Both the position numbers and the translations under genes were made by a program. The notes below the pieces were generated by a model, which saw nothing but the letters and a program-made list of their open reading frames with translations, was not told where the DNA came from and did not search any database. Source: Coprinellus micaceus (taxonomy: Eukaryota > Basidiomycota > Agaricomycetes > Agaricales > Psathyrellaceae). Taken from it: a DNA stretch of 64,000 bases. The stretch lies in contig OX596334.1 of NCBI GenBank assembly GCA_951394405.1, positions 5,146,001 to 5,210,000 of the forward strand, read 5' to 3'. This document shows positions 31,961 to 42,782 of this stretch, piece after piece. Position 1 is the stretch's first letter. Every line of letters starts with the position of its first letter.

Positions 31961-34900
31961 CTAAAACACAGTTTCATTCGCGTTGTGGTCTGCATATTTA
32001 TTAACGTAGAAGGCTTTAAATGAATCTAACGACTTCCAATGTTCCAGACCATGAAGAGGGAGGTGATGTCAGCCTGCTACGCCAATGAGATGGACATAAC
32101 AAAATATGCACTGGATGGGTACCACATCAACCACAGGTGTCCGTACACCTTGTCGAATGCGAAAGTCAGGTGTGACTACCCACATTCCGGTATCAGGACA
32201 TGGTGCATCTCCAAAGGTGGAGAACCAATGGACCAGAGCGCACTCATGAAGCGCACCCCCATGCCAGAATGAGAAGAAAAGTAAGGCCCGCGCTACGAAG
32301 TAACCTTGGAACCCTTCCTCATCTGACTTTCCAATAAGCAGACAATCATAACGCAGATTGCCGTACCAGGACTTGACTGCACGAATTCGTTTGAACTTCA
32401 TACCTTTGATACCTGACAGGTCACTTGATACCTGACAGGTCACTTGATACCTGACAGGTCACTTGGTGCCAAGAAGACAGCGCGTGCCGAGGGGTATGTG
32501 TATATGCGAAGATTTGGCACCATGGGGCAGTCATCCAGATGGATGTTGTCAGTCGGAACATCAGATTGGGCTGAAGCATGCTTGTGGAGGTGGATATGGA
32601 TGAGGGAAGGCAGCGATGCAATTGAGGGGTGTCTGTCTTCGGCTACAATTTCCGCAGCGGTTCTCGCACATTGTGGAGCTGTGGAATACCTTGTTGAGTC
32701 GAGTACTACACCCCTGTTAAATTCGAGGACGCACCTGGTCTTTTTGCAAGCTGCACATCTCCCAAGCCTGCTAAGTCATCCAGGGGCTGTGCCTCTCCTT
32801 CCATGGCTCGAGGACCTTCTCTGACTGCGACTCGTGTGGCTTCTGGAGGCGCCGAAGGGCTCTGTGAATTGCCGAGAATTGGGCCGCTGAGATGGCCCTT
32901 TGATTGTACCTTCGATTTCAGAGTGTTGAGCTTGTCGACTCGTTGGTTTGTGACAAGCATCTGGCCGAGGGGCTTATTGCGATTTGAGCGTCTGTATGGC
33001 TTCTTGATTGCCTTGATATGCTTGGACTCGGTAATTGAGGAACATAAGCCATTGGGGGCGCCGAATTGCTGAATCAACCTGTGATAGTGGACCATAGAGT
33101 GCTGCCAAGGTAGATTGAAGTTTCCTCGGACACCTGCATCGCAGAATACTGCACGCAAGTTCTGGAACTCCCCCACAAGTTGATCAAGCCTTTTAAGGTC
33201 GTCTTCCGTGATTACATTGCAGCGCACAAGGTAAGCAAAGTCGAGGAAGGTTCGCAACATCTGAATGATCTCAGGGAGGACATGGCCGGTGATGGTGGGA
33301 AGGAACACCTATGACAAATATGAGACGGCCACCAAGCAAACGTGCAATCATGACTCACCTTCATGAGGCCCTTTGAATCGTCCCCAGTCCATTGTTTATA
33401 CCCACGACCTTCGTAGGGATGTTGAAGTCCAGGGAACGAGGGAACAGCGGCGATTCTAGGGAACAAGGATGTTAGTTGAAGCACACTATCAAGAGGCGTG
33501 ACAACTTACCTGCAGTCTATGTCAGCCAGTATTTTGTCTCCTTCACGACCAGGATGCTCCTGCTTGATGTACACAACAGTCCAATCCACTAAATGGTCCT
33601 TGAACGTGCCCTTGATTATTTGGTGTAGCAAGTCGGGGGCAATGAGCTCATGAATGTCGGCATGAGGAAAGGCGGCAGTGAAAGGCTGTGGCAATAACTG
33701 GTTAGTATTTTCAAATTAAAGGGCTGATGATACGCACAATGATGTCCCCAAGTATCCCGTAGTCATCCCATAGTTGGTCCAGTGTGTGGGCATCAAGGGC
33801 TGTGTCGGTGTGGTCATGAGACCGAGGAACGTAATGTTCAGCCTTGCAATCGAGATTATCTGACGGAGCCGTGCACCTATTGTCATATCTTGTTGGCTCG
33901 CAAGGTCAAAATCAACACATCCAGACAACTACGCACTTGGGACACCAGCCTTGGACGATGCATGTGAGAAGGGCTTGTTCAGGGTAGTCGGCAATGTAAG
34001 CCCCAATCCCATAGATAACCCGTCGGTAGTGGCCATCACCGCACTTGACAACCTTTGGCTTGAGCATATGCTGTTGAAGTGGGCGAAGGATCCTCTCGAG
34101 CGAAAGGTGGAACAGCTGCTGGTGAAACTTGCGGTATGTGGCATTGTCAGCGTACTCCTTGGATGCTAATAAAGTATATAATTTAGTCCAGAAACAGATA
34201 GTAGACACGTGGCAGAAACATACTCCTTGGGATAGCCAGGAATCCGATCAAAACCACCGCATTCCTATGTCCTCGTCGAGCGGTATTGTGAACATTACCC
34301 GGCAATGCGTACAGCAGATAGAAGTTGTTCTGGCCCGTTGCGACCAAAACAGTTGTCTTGTCACTCCCAAAATTGACGGGGACAAACATGGCACCATGAG
34401 TGGTCTCGTCCGCATCGGCTATCGCGTCCTGCAAAAAAAAAAGGTTAGTTCAAGGGCATGCTTATGTGTAGGTCAGCACTACGCACCGCTTGAGTCCATA
34501 CCCAGTTTCCCAACATCATGTCTTTGTACTGGCGCTTCCCGTCTTGGAAAATCCGCTTCGGTGCATAGTCCATCACTTTTTCCAGTTCACAGTTCCCAAT
34601 TATTTGCTCCATGACCGTCCCAACGTCCCAAAACCAGACTTCGTGGTCCTGCAACATCCACGGTGGAATATCCTGCCCAAGTGGAAGGTTGCCATTGTAC
34701 CGAACACTAAAGGAATCCCATGGAACGTTCCCATCCTTGATTGAGTCAATAAGGGCGTATAGGGTGTTGCGGCTCTCAATAATGGGCGACTCGGAGTGAT
34801 AGTGGTCCTCCAGAATGTGTAGAAGGCCCTCAATATTATTGCCGGACATCTTGTTCTTCACATACAGCAGGTTGGCTAGCTCGAACTGGCTTCTCGATTT

Positions 34901-35390
34901 GAAAGGGTCATATGGATTACTGGCTGTGTTGTTGTCTTCAGAAGGGCTTGATGTGCCGGCGTTTTCTGGGAGGTCATAGCCATCGACATCACAAGGGGTC
35001 CCTGCTAGGATTCAGTATGAAATCACACAAAGGTAGGGGCAGTCTAAGCGCACCGTCAAGTCGAGGGTGATACTCTGTTCGAGTTGGTGGCAGAGAGGGA
35101 TCATCTGGCTGAGGTGCATCAGGAACATCAACACCTTCGACACCCTCTGGTGGTTGGCCTGATTCCTGCACAGTGCCTCTGTTTTCTGAAGGGGCTCTTG
35201 ATTCGCCATGCTGAGGTGCTTGGTAAACGGAAGGTCCCGCTTGGTTGATGAAGTTTTGAATGGGGGCGGGAACAGTGTGCTTGTAGTATACATGCTGGTC
35301 TCAGTGATATTGAGAGGTGAACCTTGAGCGACAGCCAACTGTAGTGCATGGCCAGCGCTTGTGTGTCATTGTCTTTGACTTTGGAGGCAT
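31961..35390 (-). pseudogene. Second Plavaka-type transposase, decayed
   Basis: The ATG at 35390 starts a C2H2 finger (CTTVGCRSRFTSQYH...). The order is then FKSRSQFELANLLY, MSGNNIEGLL, VPWDSFSVRY, YKDMMLGNWVWTQA, a DKTTVLVATGQ block, LKPKVVKCGDGHYRR, YIADYPEQALLTCI and LWDDYGILGDII. FPHADIHELIAPDLLHQIIK, KQWTGDDSKGLMK, FGAPNGLCSSITESKHIKA, APSDLSGIKGM, a LLFFSFWHG/ALVHWFS block and FKAFYVNKYADH complete it. It is a different subfamily from the gene at 24.7-29.9 kb. Lesions: TGA at 35301-35303 inside the zinc finger, a 19-bp triplication at 32408-32464 that shifts the frame in SDLSGIK, and TGA at 32069-32071 just before the conserved C-terminal block. Confidence 0.88.
32408..32464. repeat. 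19-bp tandem triplication in Plavaka-2
   Basis: Three exact copies of GATACCTGACAGGTCACTT (32408-32426, 32427-32445, 32446-32464). One copy alone gives a continuous APSDLSGIKGMKF frame; the two extra copies add 38 bp and break it. Confidence 0.95.
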
Positions 35391-35649
35391 GGGGACAGAA
35401 AAGAGGGAGCGGAGAGAGGAACTGATTGAGCACAAAAGGGGAATGCAGACGCACACTAAGGGTCTTGAGTCTGACTTGGAAAAAATCGGACCATCATCAA
35501 GTCCCAGGCCACCAATCCACTCCTGCCAGCAAAGCTCTCGGTTCCAAACCTGCGTGATATGAGCCTGCCCCGTCTCCTCCGCTACCACCCACCGGTTCCG
35601 CATATCCTTCTAAACGTCCTCGAGCTCTGAACAACCCAAGTCTTCGGGG

Positions 35650-37571
35650 ATGCCTGTCCCCCGCAAGCTTCATGAACACCCACCAAGGCAAGAAACAGCT
35701 CCAACGTCAAGTCGACGAACACCTGCACAAGTCCAAGCCGATGAGAGGAAGAAAAAGAGTAAACAGAAGGCTGCCCAGAATGAACAAGAGAAGGCCCTCG
35801 GTGACCTCGCATTAAAGGAGGCCCAAATTATTCGCAAGGAAGCAGAAGCCAATGCCAACGCAGACCACCCTCCGCCTCATGGCCCTCAAGGGAAGGTTCC
35901 AAATCCTCAACCCAAAGCACCACCTCCTCCTGCCACCAATCCTAAATTGCCTGAACTTTCGGAAGTTACACAGTCCACCATCCATCGCAAGAGCTCCAGG
36001 AACGACATGGACATCGATGAATTCGACCCAAACACCAACAATGCCGACTCCAAGGAGGAAGACTTGTCCCTCATAACAAGAGATGGCAAAAAGCGAGGGG
36101 CATCCCACCAGCTGGTCCACGAGATCCGTGCCTTTGAGGTTGACCCTCCTGAGACTGCGGGCAAAGGCAAGCGTAAGGCGACAAGTACTGGGTGAGTAAT
36201 AATGACACCACCTGTAGTATATGCTGAGAAGCCTGACCTGGATCAATGCAGCCCTTCCAGCAAGACGAAGAAGTCCAAGATATCCATCCCCAGTGGGCTT
36301 GTGCAAGGATGGGAGCCCGCGCAGGACAACACCGCCCACTACCGTCGTTCTGCGTCCACAATGTTGGTCGACCCACCATTCCTGGATGAGAAAGACGAAG
36401 GGGAAGACCTGCTCAACGAGTATGGAGGGTTCAGTGATGATGAAGAGGGCGCAAAGGCTGAGCGAAGGACAATTCAATCAGAAACGGGCAAGACCACTGA
36501 CGGTATTGAAACTTGGGGAAGTCTGGTTCTGCGGCTAGAATTGTTGAAAATGTCAGTGCCAGTTCATCATGCCCCGCAATCTACTGACCTGCTTACAAAT
36601 TTCAGCGCGCTGCTGTCCATACCAAAGTCGAAGAAGCCACCTCCATCGAGGATTTTGTGGCGCCAGCCCAAGCTTGAAAGCTCATTGCCAAGGCCCAAAC
36701 GCAAAAGCGATCAGACATCATGATGAGCGATCTCCCCCGGGAAATACGCGAGCAATTCAACAAGATATTTATACCATATCTTGTCGAGTGGATCGGCCAG
36801 CAGTACCCATGGCACCAACAGCCTGATGAAGAGGTGTTGGCGGTGTGGTCGCGTGTTCTGCCAGAGGTTGAGCTTAGCGAGGGGGTACACCTCGCAATAG
36901 CGAACCTAGTAAGTCAGGTCTCGACTCTGTGTATCCAGGTATATCACTCACGCATTACAGGGTGGTGACAAGATTGGGCTATGGCACAACAAGTTCGCTC
37001 AGCAGGTGCTCGAGGTCCTGGAAAACTTTTGGCCTCACCTGCCTGAGAACAGCACCAGTAGTTGTAAGGATTGGGTTCAGTGGGCAAGTCTGAAGTATGG
37101 AAAGAAGGACAAGATCTTCAAGTTCTGTTATTGTGAGTTTGAGGATGCAGAGTACAAGGACGATATCACTCGGTCGTCGAACGCTCACACGTTCATTTAT
37201 CAGGGAGTCTTCCAGTCAAAGCTCATTCCATCGACCCTCGGAACTCATCTCACTGCCATCTCTTCCATTCCTCCTCAAGCGCGGACTGGGGAATTCCCAT
37301 GGGCTGCTCTTGTGCTCGCCATCCAAGCGGTTCGGGTCCAATTTATTCTCCCTGTTTGTGTTAATTGCTGATTTTGCCGCCTCTAGTGTCAACGTGCGTT
37401 GGGGTTCTGGAAGACTGGCGAGAAGGTTCCTGAAGGTCGCCCTCAGGGAGACTTTTCACAGAGCAACTGGGATGACAGCATTGCGAAGGACGCCCTTGGA
37501 ATGAGCATCAAGAACAAAACATGTTGTCAAAAAGCTCAAGGACGACGAGGGAAAGCAGGCTCAAATCCTCA
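35650..37571 (+). pseudogene. Hypothetical agaric protein, broken and 3' truncated
   Basis: The N-terminal exon (35650-36195) is Pro/Lys/Glu-rich and low complexity. A second acidic exon follows to about 36550, then a conserved-looking core: PREIREQFNKIFIPYLVEWI, PDEEVLAVWSRVLPEVEL, WHNKFAQQVLEVLENFW, FIYQGVFQSKLI, FPWAALVLAIQAV and WKTGEKV. This is the pattern of a repeated agaric protein family of unknown function. A TGA at 36675-36677 sits in frame in front of KLIAKAQTQKRSD. The 3' end runs into the family A fragment at 37581. It may once have been an accessory ORF of the neighbouring Plavaka element; that is a guess from position. Confidence 0.5.
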
Positions 37572-37580
37572 AAGCCACAG

Positions 37581-37771
37581 AAGGTGGAATATGGAACAGA
37601 TTTGGATCCCAATGGGGAAGTGGAATGGATATTTGGAACAGAAAGGTGGAATAGTGGACCAGAAGGTGGAATAGTGGAAGGGGGAACATGAGTGGAATGA
37701 CCCCCTTAAGGCCCCATTGGAACATTAAATTAATAGGCCTTCAAGGGGGTCGTTCCATAGTGACTGAGATG
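37581..37771. mobile_element. Family A solo right end (191 bp)
   Basis: Matches the right-terminal ~190 bp of the 27195-28482 element, ending in CCATAGTGACTGAGATG. No left end and no matching 8-bp flank, so it is truncated or a recombination scar. Confidence 0.9.
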
Positions 37772-38600
37772 CTTTGTTGAATGCAAGAAGGCACTCTCCA
37801 GGCTACGCATCAAAGTTCGACGGCCTATGTCATTAAGTGCCTATTATGGGTGACGGCCCGCCGTGCATTCGAGTCGGTGCAGTGCTCTGCTCAGACGCAG
37901 CTCACCACACTCCGAGCAGAGTTCTTCACAAAGAGCGCAGGCACTGCAGGATGGTTTGACCTTCAGTGTTTCTTAGTAGATGTGGGACGAGTCTGAAGAC
38001 ACCAGTTCTGAAGGGTGCATGGCTCCCACCTTGCTGAGATGCTGGCACCATATTTTTGGCATATACAGTTCACATGGCACCTTCAACGCTCTGCCAATCA
38101 GTTATGGTATGATGCGCAGTAAAGCTTTTCTTGGGAGAGGCAAAGAGAGCCATTGAGATGCGCGAATCATGATATACAGTAGGAGGGTATTGGGAGCATG
38201 TCAACAGGTCTCCTTTGAACACCCTGCTCCTTGTCATCGTTTCCGAGGGTTTCAGACTTACTAGCCTGAAAGGCCGTCAACTGACCGCCTGAGGGGCGCA
38301 TCCTTCCGAATCACCAATCCCGAGCTTGGAACACGCAGCCTGGAGATAGGGTACAGAAGTGGATAGCCTACCAGCGACCCGCTTGGGATGCGGGTTTGAG
38401 TACTGTTTGATCTCTCACCTCAATATAAGTATGCCATCAGGACCCTGTTACCACCCCGAACGTAAGCGGCGTTGAACCACAGGATGTCCATTAGGCTTGC
38501 CCTCCCATTGGGATATGCGGGGAACCTTGGTGTCCGTGCACACCCTAAATTTGCATCTGAGGTCAGGGAGGCCAACTGGACGATTCCATTCAGCTTGCGG
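37772..38600. other. No recognised gene; possible DIRS upstream region
   Basis: Short frames only. I searched by eye for terminal repeats shared with 42.8-43.4 kb and found none. Confidence 0.35.
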
Positions 38601-39075
38601 CTGGGGGCATGTCTCCAAACAGGGAAACGAACTTGATTCGAGCAAGGGGGTTGCTCGGGGTCAACGGGGCGTCGACGCCGCCACCACATGATCCACAGAC
38701 GCGTCGCATCGCGTCCTTTATCATCGGATCCTTTCAACATTCACACCTCCCCGCATCCTCGTGTTCATTACTCATATGCCACAGGTTTCTTTCAGTTTCA
38801 ATTCCTTTGTCTCCCATTCTCATATTTATGTCTCGGCGAGCACTTGGGAGGACCTTACGTCTTCTCACTGTGCTCGCAGGTTCGTACTCATTCTCGCCTC
38901 TCGATACACGTCTTCTCACTGTGCTTGCAGCACCTTACCGTCTATCTCGCGTCTCGTCTCATCGTACTTTACGAATCCTATCCGCTTTTCTTTCAACCTG
39001 CCGTACAAGGTCAACGGACGCTTCATCACTAAGGAAGCCTACGAAGCACATCACGAGAAGCAACATCTCGCAACC

Positions 39076-39984
39076 ATGGACGATGCCACACGCGATCTGA
39101 TCATCGAGTCTATCACCGCCAACCTCAAGAAGTCTGTCTTCGACACCTTAGACGAGAGGCTAGCCGCCTTAAAGGTGCCCGGTGAACCTCCAGCAACACC
39201 CGCACCCACACCTACCCTCCATTCAGCTCCCCCATCAGCCTCTCAGCTCCAACCAGCTCCCGTTCTTCAGACGACACCTCAGGCAGGATTCGTTCCCCCT
39301 CTTACGACTAATACCTCAGCTGGTACGTCCGATCTCCCAAGTTTCGACCACCCCTTTCCCCATGTCGAGGAGGCAACCATCGCCACCACCATATCCCACA
39401 CCTTCAACCCCTATCACCTCTTCAAGTTGGACCCTCGGCATCACGAGAAGCACCAGAAGAAGACACTTCAGCTCATCGGGTCCTCCTTGGAGATCGCGTC
39501 GGACGAGACAGCTTTGAGGGACTTCAAAGACCTCACATCGTTGATGGTGCCTTTGATGGTCTACTTCGAGATCATCGTCCACTATGCACCTCCATCTTCG
39601 GCCGGAGACCTCTCGAAGCTCTTCTTTCGCTATTCAGCTCACCTTCACAAGGTGGCATCCAAGTACACCTGGTCTGCCGTCGTTAACTATCACGTCCATT
39701 TTTTCCTCCGACGCCGGCAGGAAATGCGACGTGGTTACTACGACCTCTGGGCAAGGCAGGACTCCGAGCTCGCAAGCGAACATCATCACCCTCATCGGAA
39801 GCTAGTCCATACTTCCTCCTCCCTCTCAAAGAAGCCCGGCAGCACCCCGGCGAGTGCGACAGTATGCTTCAACTTTAACAAAGGGAAGTGTACTGCCACC
39901 ATATGCCCATGGAGCCGTGCGCACACGTGCTCTACCTGCGGGAAAGCGGACCACAACGCGCTGACGCACCCAAAGGCGACTTAG
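39076..39984 (+). CDS. DIRS-like gag protein with zinc-binding C-terminus
   Basis: ATG at 39076 is the best start (MDDATRDLI); the frame is open further upstream but with unlikely composition. A helical N-terminus is followed by a Pro/Ala linker (about residues 40-85), then a conserved-looking helical core (FNPYHLFKLDPRHHEKH, ETALRDFKDLTSLMVPL). The C-terminal cluster CFNFNKGKCTATIC...HTCSTCGKADH is a CCCH/CCHC-like nucleic-acid module. It ends at TAG 39982-39984, and the RT frame continues directly in the same frame. Confidence 0.8.
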   Translation: MDDATRDLIIESITANLKKSVFDTLDERLAALKVPGEPPATPAPTPTLHSAPPSASQLQPAPVLQTTPQAGFVPPLTTNTSAGTSDLPSFDHPFPHVEEATIATTISHTFNPYHLFKLDPRHHEKHQKKTLQLIGSSLEIASDETALRDFKDLTSLMVPLMVYFEIIVHYAPPSSAGDLSKLFFRYSAHLHKVASKYTWSAVVNYHVHFFLRRRQEMRRGYYDLWARQDSELASEHHHPHRKLVHTSSSLSKKPGSTPASATVCFNFNKGKCTATICPWSRAHTCSTCGKADHNALTHPKAT

Positions 39985-42228
39985 GACAGTGGCAGGGCGA
40001 GCATTTCGCCTCAACCATCACATGCTCGCCCTAGCCTTTGCAACAGCGACCCTTCAGATATTCCTTCTTTATCTCATCATTCCACCATTTTCCCTCCTAT
40101 TTCCGTACCTCCTGCTCGTCCCAATTCCGACCCCCAATGTAACCTACCCCCACTTAATTCATCCATCGTTCCTTCCGTTCTTTCATTGCTCAAACCGTCC
40201 GCATGGGATCATTATCTCGCCGAGTATCCCGATCGCACATTCGTCGACACCATCCTTCACATCATTCGCCATGGAGCCAATATTGGCTTCACCGGGGATC
40301 GCTCCCACTCGCAGTCCTGCTCGAACCTCAAGTCCGCTCTTGAGTACCCCGCCGAGATTACAGCTGATATCGACGTCCAGCTATCTCACGATCGCACACT
40401 TGGTCCATTCGATCAACCTCCACTCCCGCACTTCCGCTGCTCCCCGCTGGGCGCTGCCACTCGCAAACACTCCTCCAAGGTCCACCGCATCCACCATCTA
40501 TCCTGGCCTCCTGGGTCCTCCGTCAACGATGGCATTCCTTCCGATGAAGGAACTATCACGTACGATCGATTTCATCACGCCGTTTCCGATCTCGTCGAAT
40601 CGGGGCAGGGCTCATTGATGGTGAAGCTTGATCTCGAACAGGCGTTCCGTCATATCCCAGTTCGGCGAGCAGACTGGCCGCTTCTCGGATTCACTTGGCG
40701 TGATACATTATATCACGACATCGTCCTCGCGTTTGGGCTTCGGTCAGCACCTTATATCTTCAATCTATTTGCTGAAGCTCTCCATTGGATCCTCGAACAC
40801 CATATACCCGCACGTTTACGCCACTATCTCGACGACTTCCTTGCTATATTCTCCCCCTCATCTCCGCCCAGTTTGGTTCGGGAAGCTCTCTGCTGGATGC
40901 TCGAACTCGGGCACCACCTTGGACTCCGCTTTCAAGGTTCAAAAGTAGAGGGTCCCTCAACGTGTCTCGAATTCCTGGGAATTGAGCTTGATTCAGTTCT
41001 AATGGAGGCGCGCTTATCTCCTCGGAAACTCCAGGATCTCAGGGAGATGACACAGGAATGGTCTGACCGATCGCATTGTACCCTCCGAGAGCTGGAGAGC
41101 CTCACGGGCTATCTCCAGTTCTGCTCACAGGTCATCCCTCTCTCCCGATCCTTCATCCGCGCGCTCTACGATTTTCAATCAACATTTACCTTGCCATCAG
41201 TTAAGCGCCGCATTCCATATTCGGCACGCGCCGACTTGGAATGGTGGAAGATCGTTGCGACTGAGTGGAACGGCATCCACTTCATCTCTCCCGAACGCGA
41301 GGTAGTTCACATCTACACAGATGCGAGCGGGACCAAGGGCATCGGCGGGATCTTCGGTGATCAGTGGTTTTCGAGACGGACACCACGGCGATTGCGTAAG
41401 CGACACATCCAGGTCAAAGAGATGTACGCCGCACTATATGCGGTCCTTTGCTGGGGCGACTCTTTCCGGGGCAAGCACGTTGTACTCCACATTGATAACG
41501 AAGCCGTTCACTGCTCCCTCAACGATTTATCCATCCGATCACCTGATACCATACACCTCCTTCACCAGTTCCTCCAACTCGCTTGCCTCCTCAACTTCAC
41601 CTTTTCTTCTATTTGGTTATCCTCTTCCGAGAATTCCATCGCTGACGCCGCTTCCCGCTTCTCTTTCTCTCGCATGTTCTCCCTTGCCCCAAATTTGCAG
41701 CTCAAGCCCTCTCCGAGGCGCCTCCGCACTGGTGGTACGAGCGCTACCCCCACCTGCCCAAAGCTGTCGCGTTCTATATTTGGCATGGGCTCGCATCAAG
41801 CACACGATCAACCTACCTCGTCGGCCAGAAGTCCTTCCTCACCCATGCCCGAGCCAATCACCTCTACAATCCCAATGGATCCCTCCTCCCCGCATCCCAG
41901 GAGGCAATCATGGGATGGGTCGTCACCCTCGCTGGCCGAATCCAGCCCCGAACCATCAAACGGTACATCGGGCACGTCAAGTCCATGCACACCGATACGG
42001 ATCTCCCATTCACGGCGTGCACAGCCCCTATCGTCCAGTGACTCATCCGGGGCATCAAGCGGTACCACGGCGAACGTGACACCAAGCGCAAATTACCCAT
42101 CCGCCTCCCCGTGCTCCAGGAGATCCTCCAACACCTCTCACCCTCAACAAATCCCGGACACCTCACCGTCTACGCCGCAGCATGCGTCGCCTTCGCCGGT
42201 TTCCTTTGAGCCGGCGAATTCACAGTAA
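39985..42228 (+). CDS. DIRS-like reverse transcriptase-RNase H
   Basis: Open in the gag frame immediately after the TAG at 39982. No in-frame ATG occurs before 40618, which is already inside RT motif A (LMVKLDLEQAFRHIP). Further motifs are FGLRSAPYIFN, LRHYLDDFLAIF (Y codon at 40825), FLGIELD, then RNase H with YTDASGTKGIGG, KEMYAAL, HIDNEAV and NSIADAASR. The last ~170 codons are Ser/Pro-rich and overlap the recombinase frame, so they are probably not functional sequence. Synthesis would need UAG readthrough, or the TAG is a mutation (CAG-to-TAG fits). Confidence 0.85.
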   Translation, partial: DSGRASISPQPSHARPSLCNSDPSDIPSLSHHSTIFPPISVPPARPNSDPQCNLPPLNSSIVPSVLSLLKPSAWDHYLAEYPDRTFVDTILHIIRHGANIGFTGDRSHSQSCSNLKSALEYPAEITADIDVQLSHDRTLGPFDQPPLPHFRCSPLGAATRKHSSKVHRIHHLSWPPGSSVNDGIPSDEGTITYDRFHHAVSDLVESGQGSLMVKLDLEQAFRHIPVRRADWPLLGFTWRDTLYHDIVLAFGLRSAPYIFNLFAEALHWILEHHIPARLRHYLDDFLAIFSPSSPPSLVREALCWMLELGHHLGLRFQGSKVEGPSTCLEFLGIELDSVLMEARLSPRKLQDLREMTQEWSDRSHCTLRELESLTGYLQFCSQVIPLSRSFIRALYDFQSTFTLPSVKRRIPYSARADLEWWKIVATEWNGIHFISPEREVVHIYTDASGTKGIGGIFGDQWFSRRTPRRLRKRHIQVKEMYAALYAVLCWGDSFRGKHVVLHIDNEAVHCSLNDLSIRSPDTIHLLHQFLQLACLLNFTFSSIWLSSSENSIADAASRFSFSRMFSLAPNLQLKPSPRRLRTGGTSATPTCPKLSRSIFGMGSHQAHDQPTSSARSPSSPMPEPITSTIPMDPSSPHPRRQSWDGSSPSLAESSPEPSNGTSGTSSPCTPIRISHSRRAQPLSSSDSSGASSGTTANVTPSANYPSASPCSRRSSNTSHPQQIPDTSPSTPQHASPSPVSFEPANSQ

Positions 42229-42782
42229 AGTCCAAGAAGAAGTTCAGCGCCGCAACGCACCCGACTAGGCGTTGCGTAGAATTCTTCCCGGACATCACAA
42301 GCCCAACACACGCCCGCCTTAGCCTCCCATCGTCCAAAACAGACCCCTTCAGGAAAGGTGTTTCTATTTATCTAGCTGCCGCTCCTGGTGCCGTCACATG
42401 CCCTGTCGCCGCCCTCAAACGAGTCTTCGAGGAAGACGCCGCCGATCTTGATGGGCCCCTATTCAGGAACCCTGACGGATCGGCACTGACCCACGATTTC
42501 TTCGTCGAGACGGTGCGCGAGGCCCTCCGAACTGCCGGATACAACTCTCAGGAGTTTTCTGGTCACAGCTTCTGTCGGGGCGCCGCATCGTCCGCCGCAG
42601 CTGCTGGATATCAGGACCACGAAATCCAGCTGCTCGGCCGTTGGCTCAGTGATGCCTACAAGGGCTACATCAACATCAACGAGAGCCGACTCCATCGCCT
42701 TTCTAGTTCTCTCCATTGGGTCCTCCCTCACACTGGCACTTATGAGCCTCCGGCCCTCCATCCCAGTCTGTCTTTGGCTTGA
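41691..42782 (+). pseudogene. DIRS-like tyrosine recombinase, inactivated
   Basis: Read in a different frame from the RT, overlapping it by about 540 nt, as is common in DIRS elements. Recognisable: PPHWWYERYPHLPKAVAFYI, the STYLVGQKSFL core-binding helix, RTIKRYIGHVKSMH, LIRGIKRYHGE, KSKKKF...THPTRRCVEF, the catalytic GHSF-C-RGAAS box, IQLLGRW and the SDAYKGYI nucleophile region. Lesions: TGA at 42039-42041 (before LIRGIK) and TGA at 42207-42209 (before AGEFT). TGT at 42573-42575 places Cys where the HxxR arginine of tyrosine recombinases is expected. All three are C-to-T compatible. Confidence 0.85.

Larger units (their letters stand above)
39076..42782 (+). mobile_element. DIRS-like tyrosine-recombinase retroelement (coding span)
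   Basis: Three coding blocks in order, gag-like, RT with RNase H, and tyrosine recombinase overlapping the RT frame, define a DIRS-order element. There is no integrase, protease or LTR. The true ends are not resolved, because I could not see the inverted or split direct repeats expected of the group. Integration in this order is by a tyrosine recombinase, normally without TSD. Confidence 0.85.

Noticed and set aside
31771..31995. Hydrophobic start and Cys residues resembling a small secreted protein
   Set aside because: It overlaps the end of the second Plavaka gene, has no splice or promoter support, and the hydrophobic run is short; likely chance.
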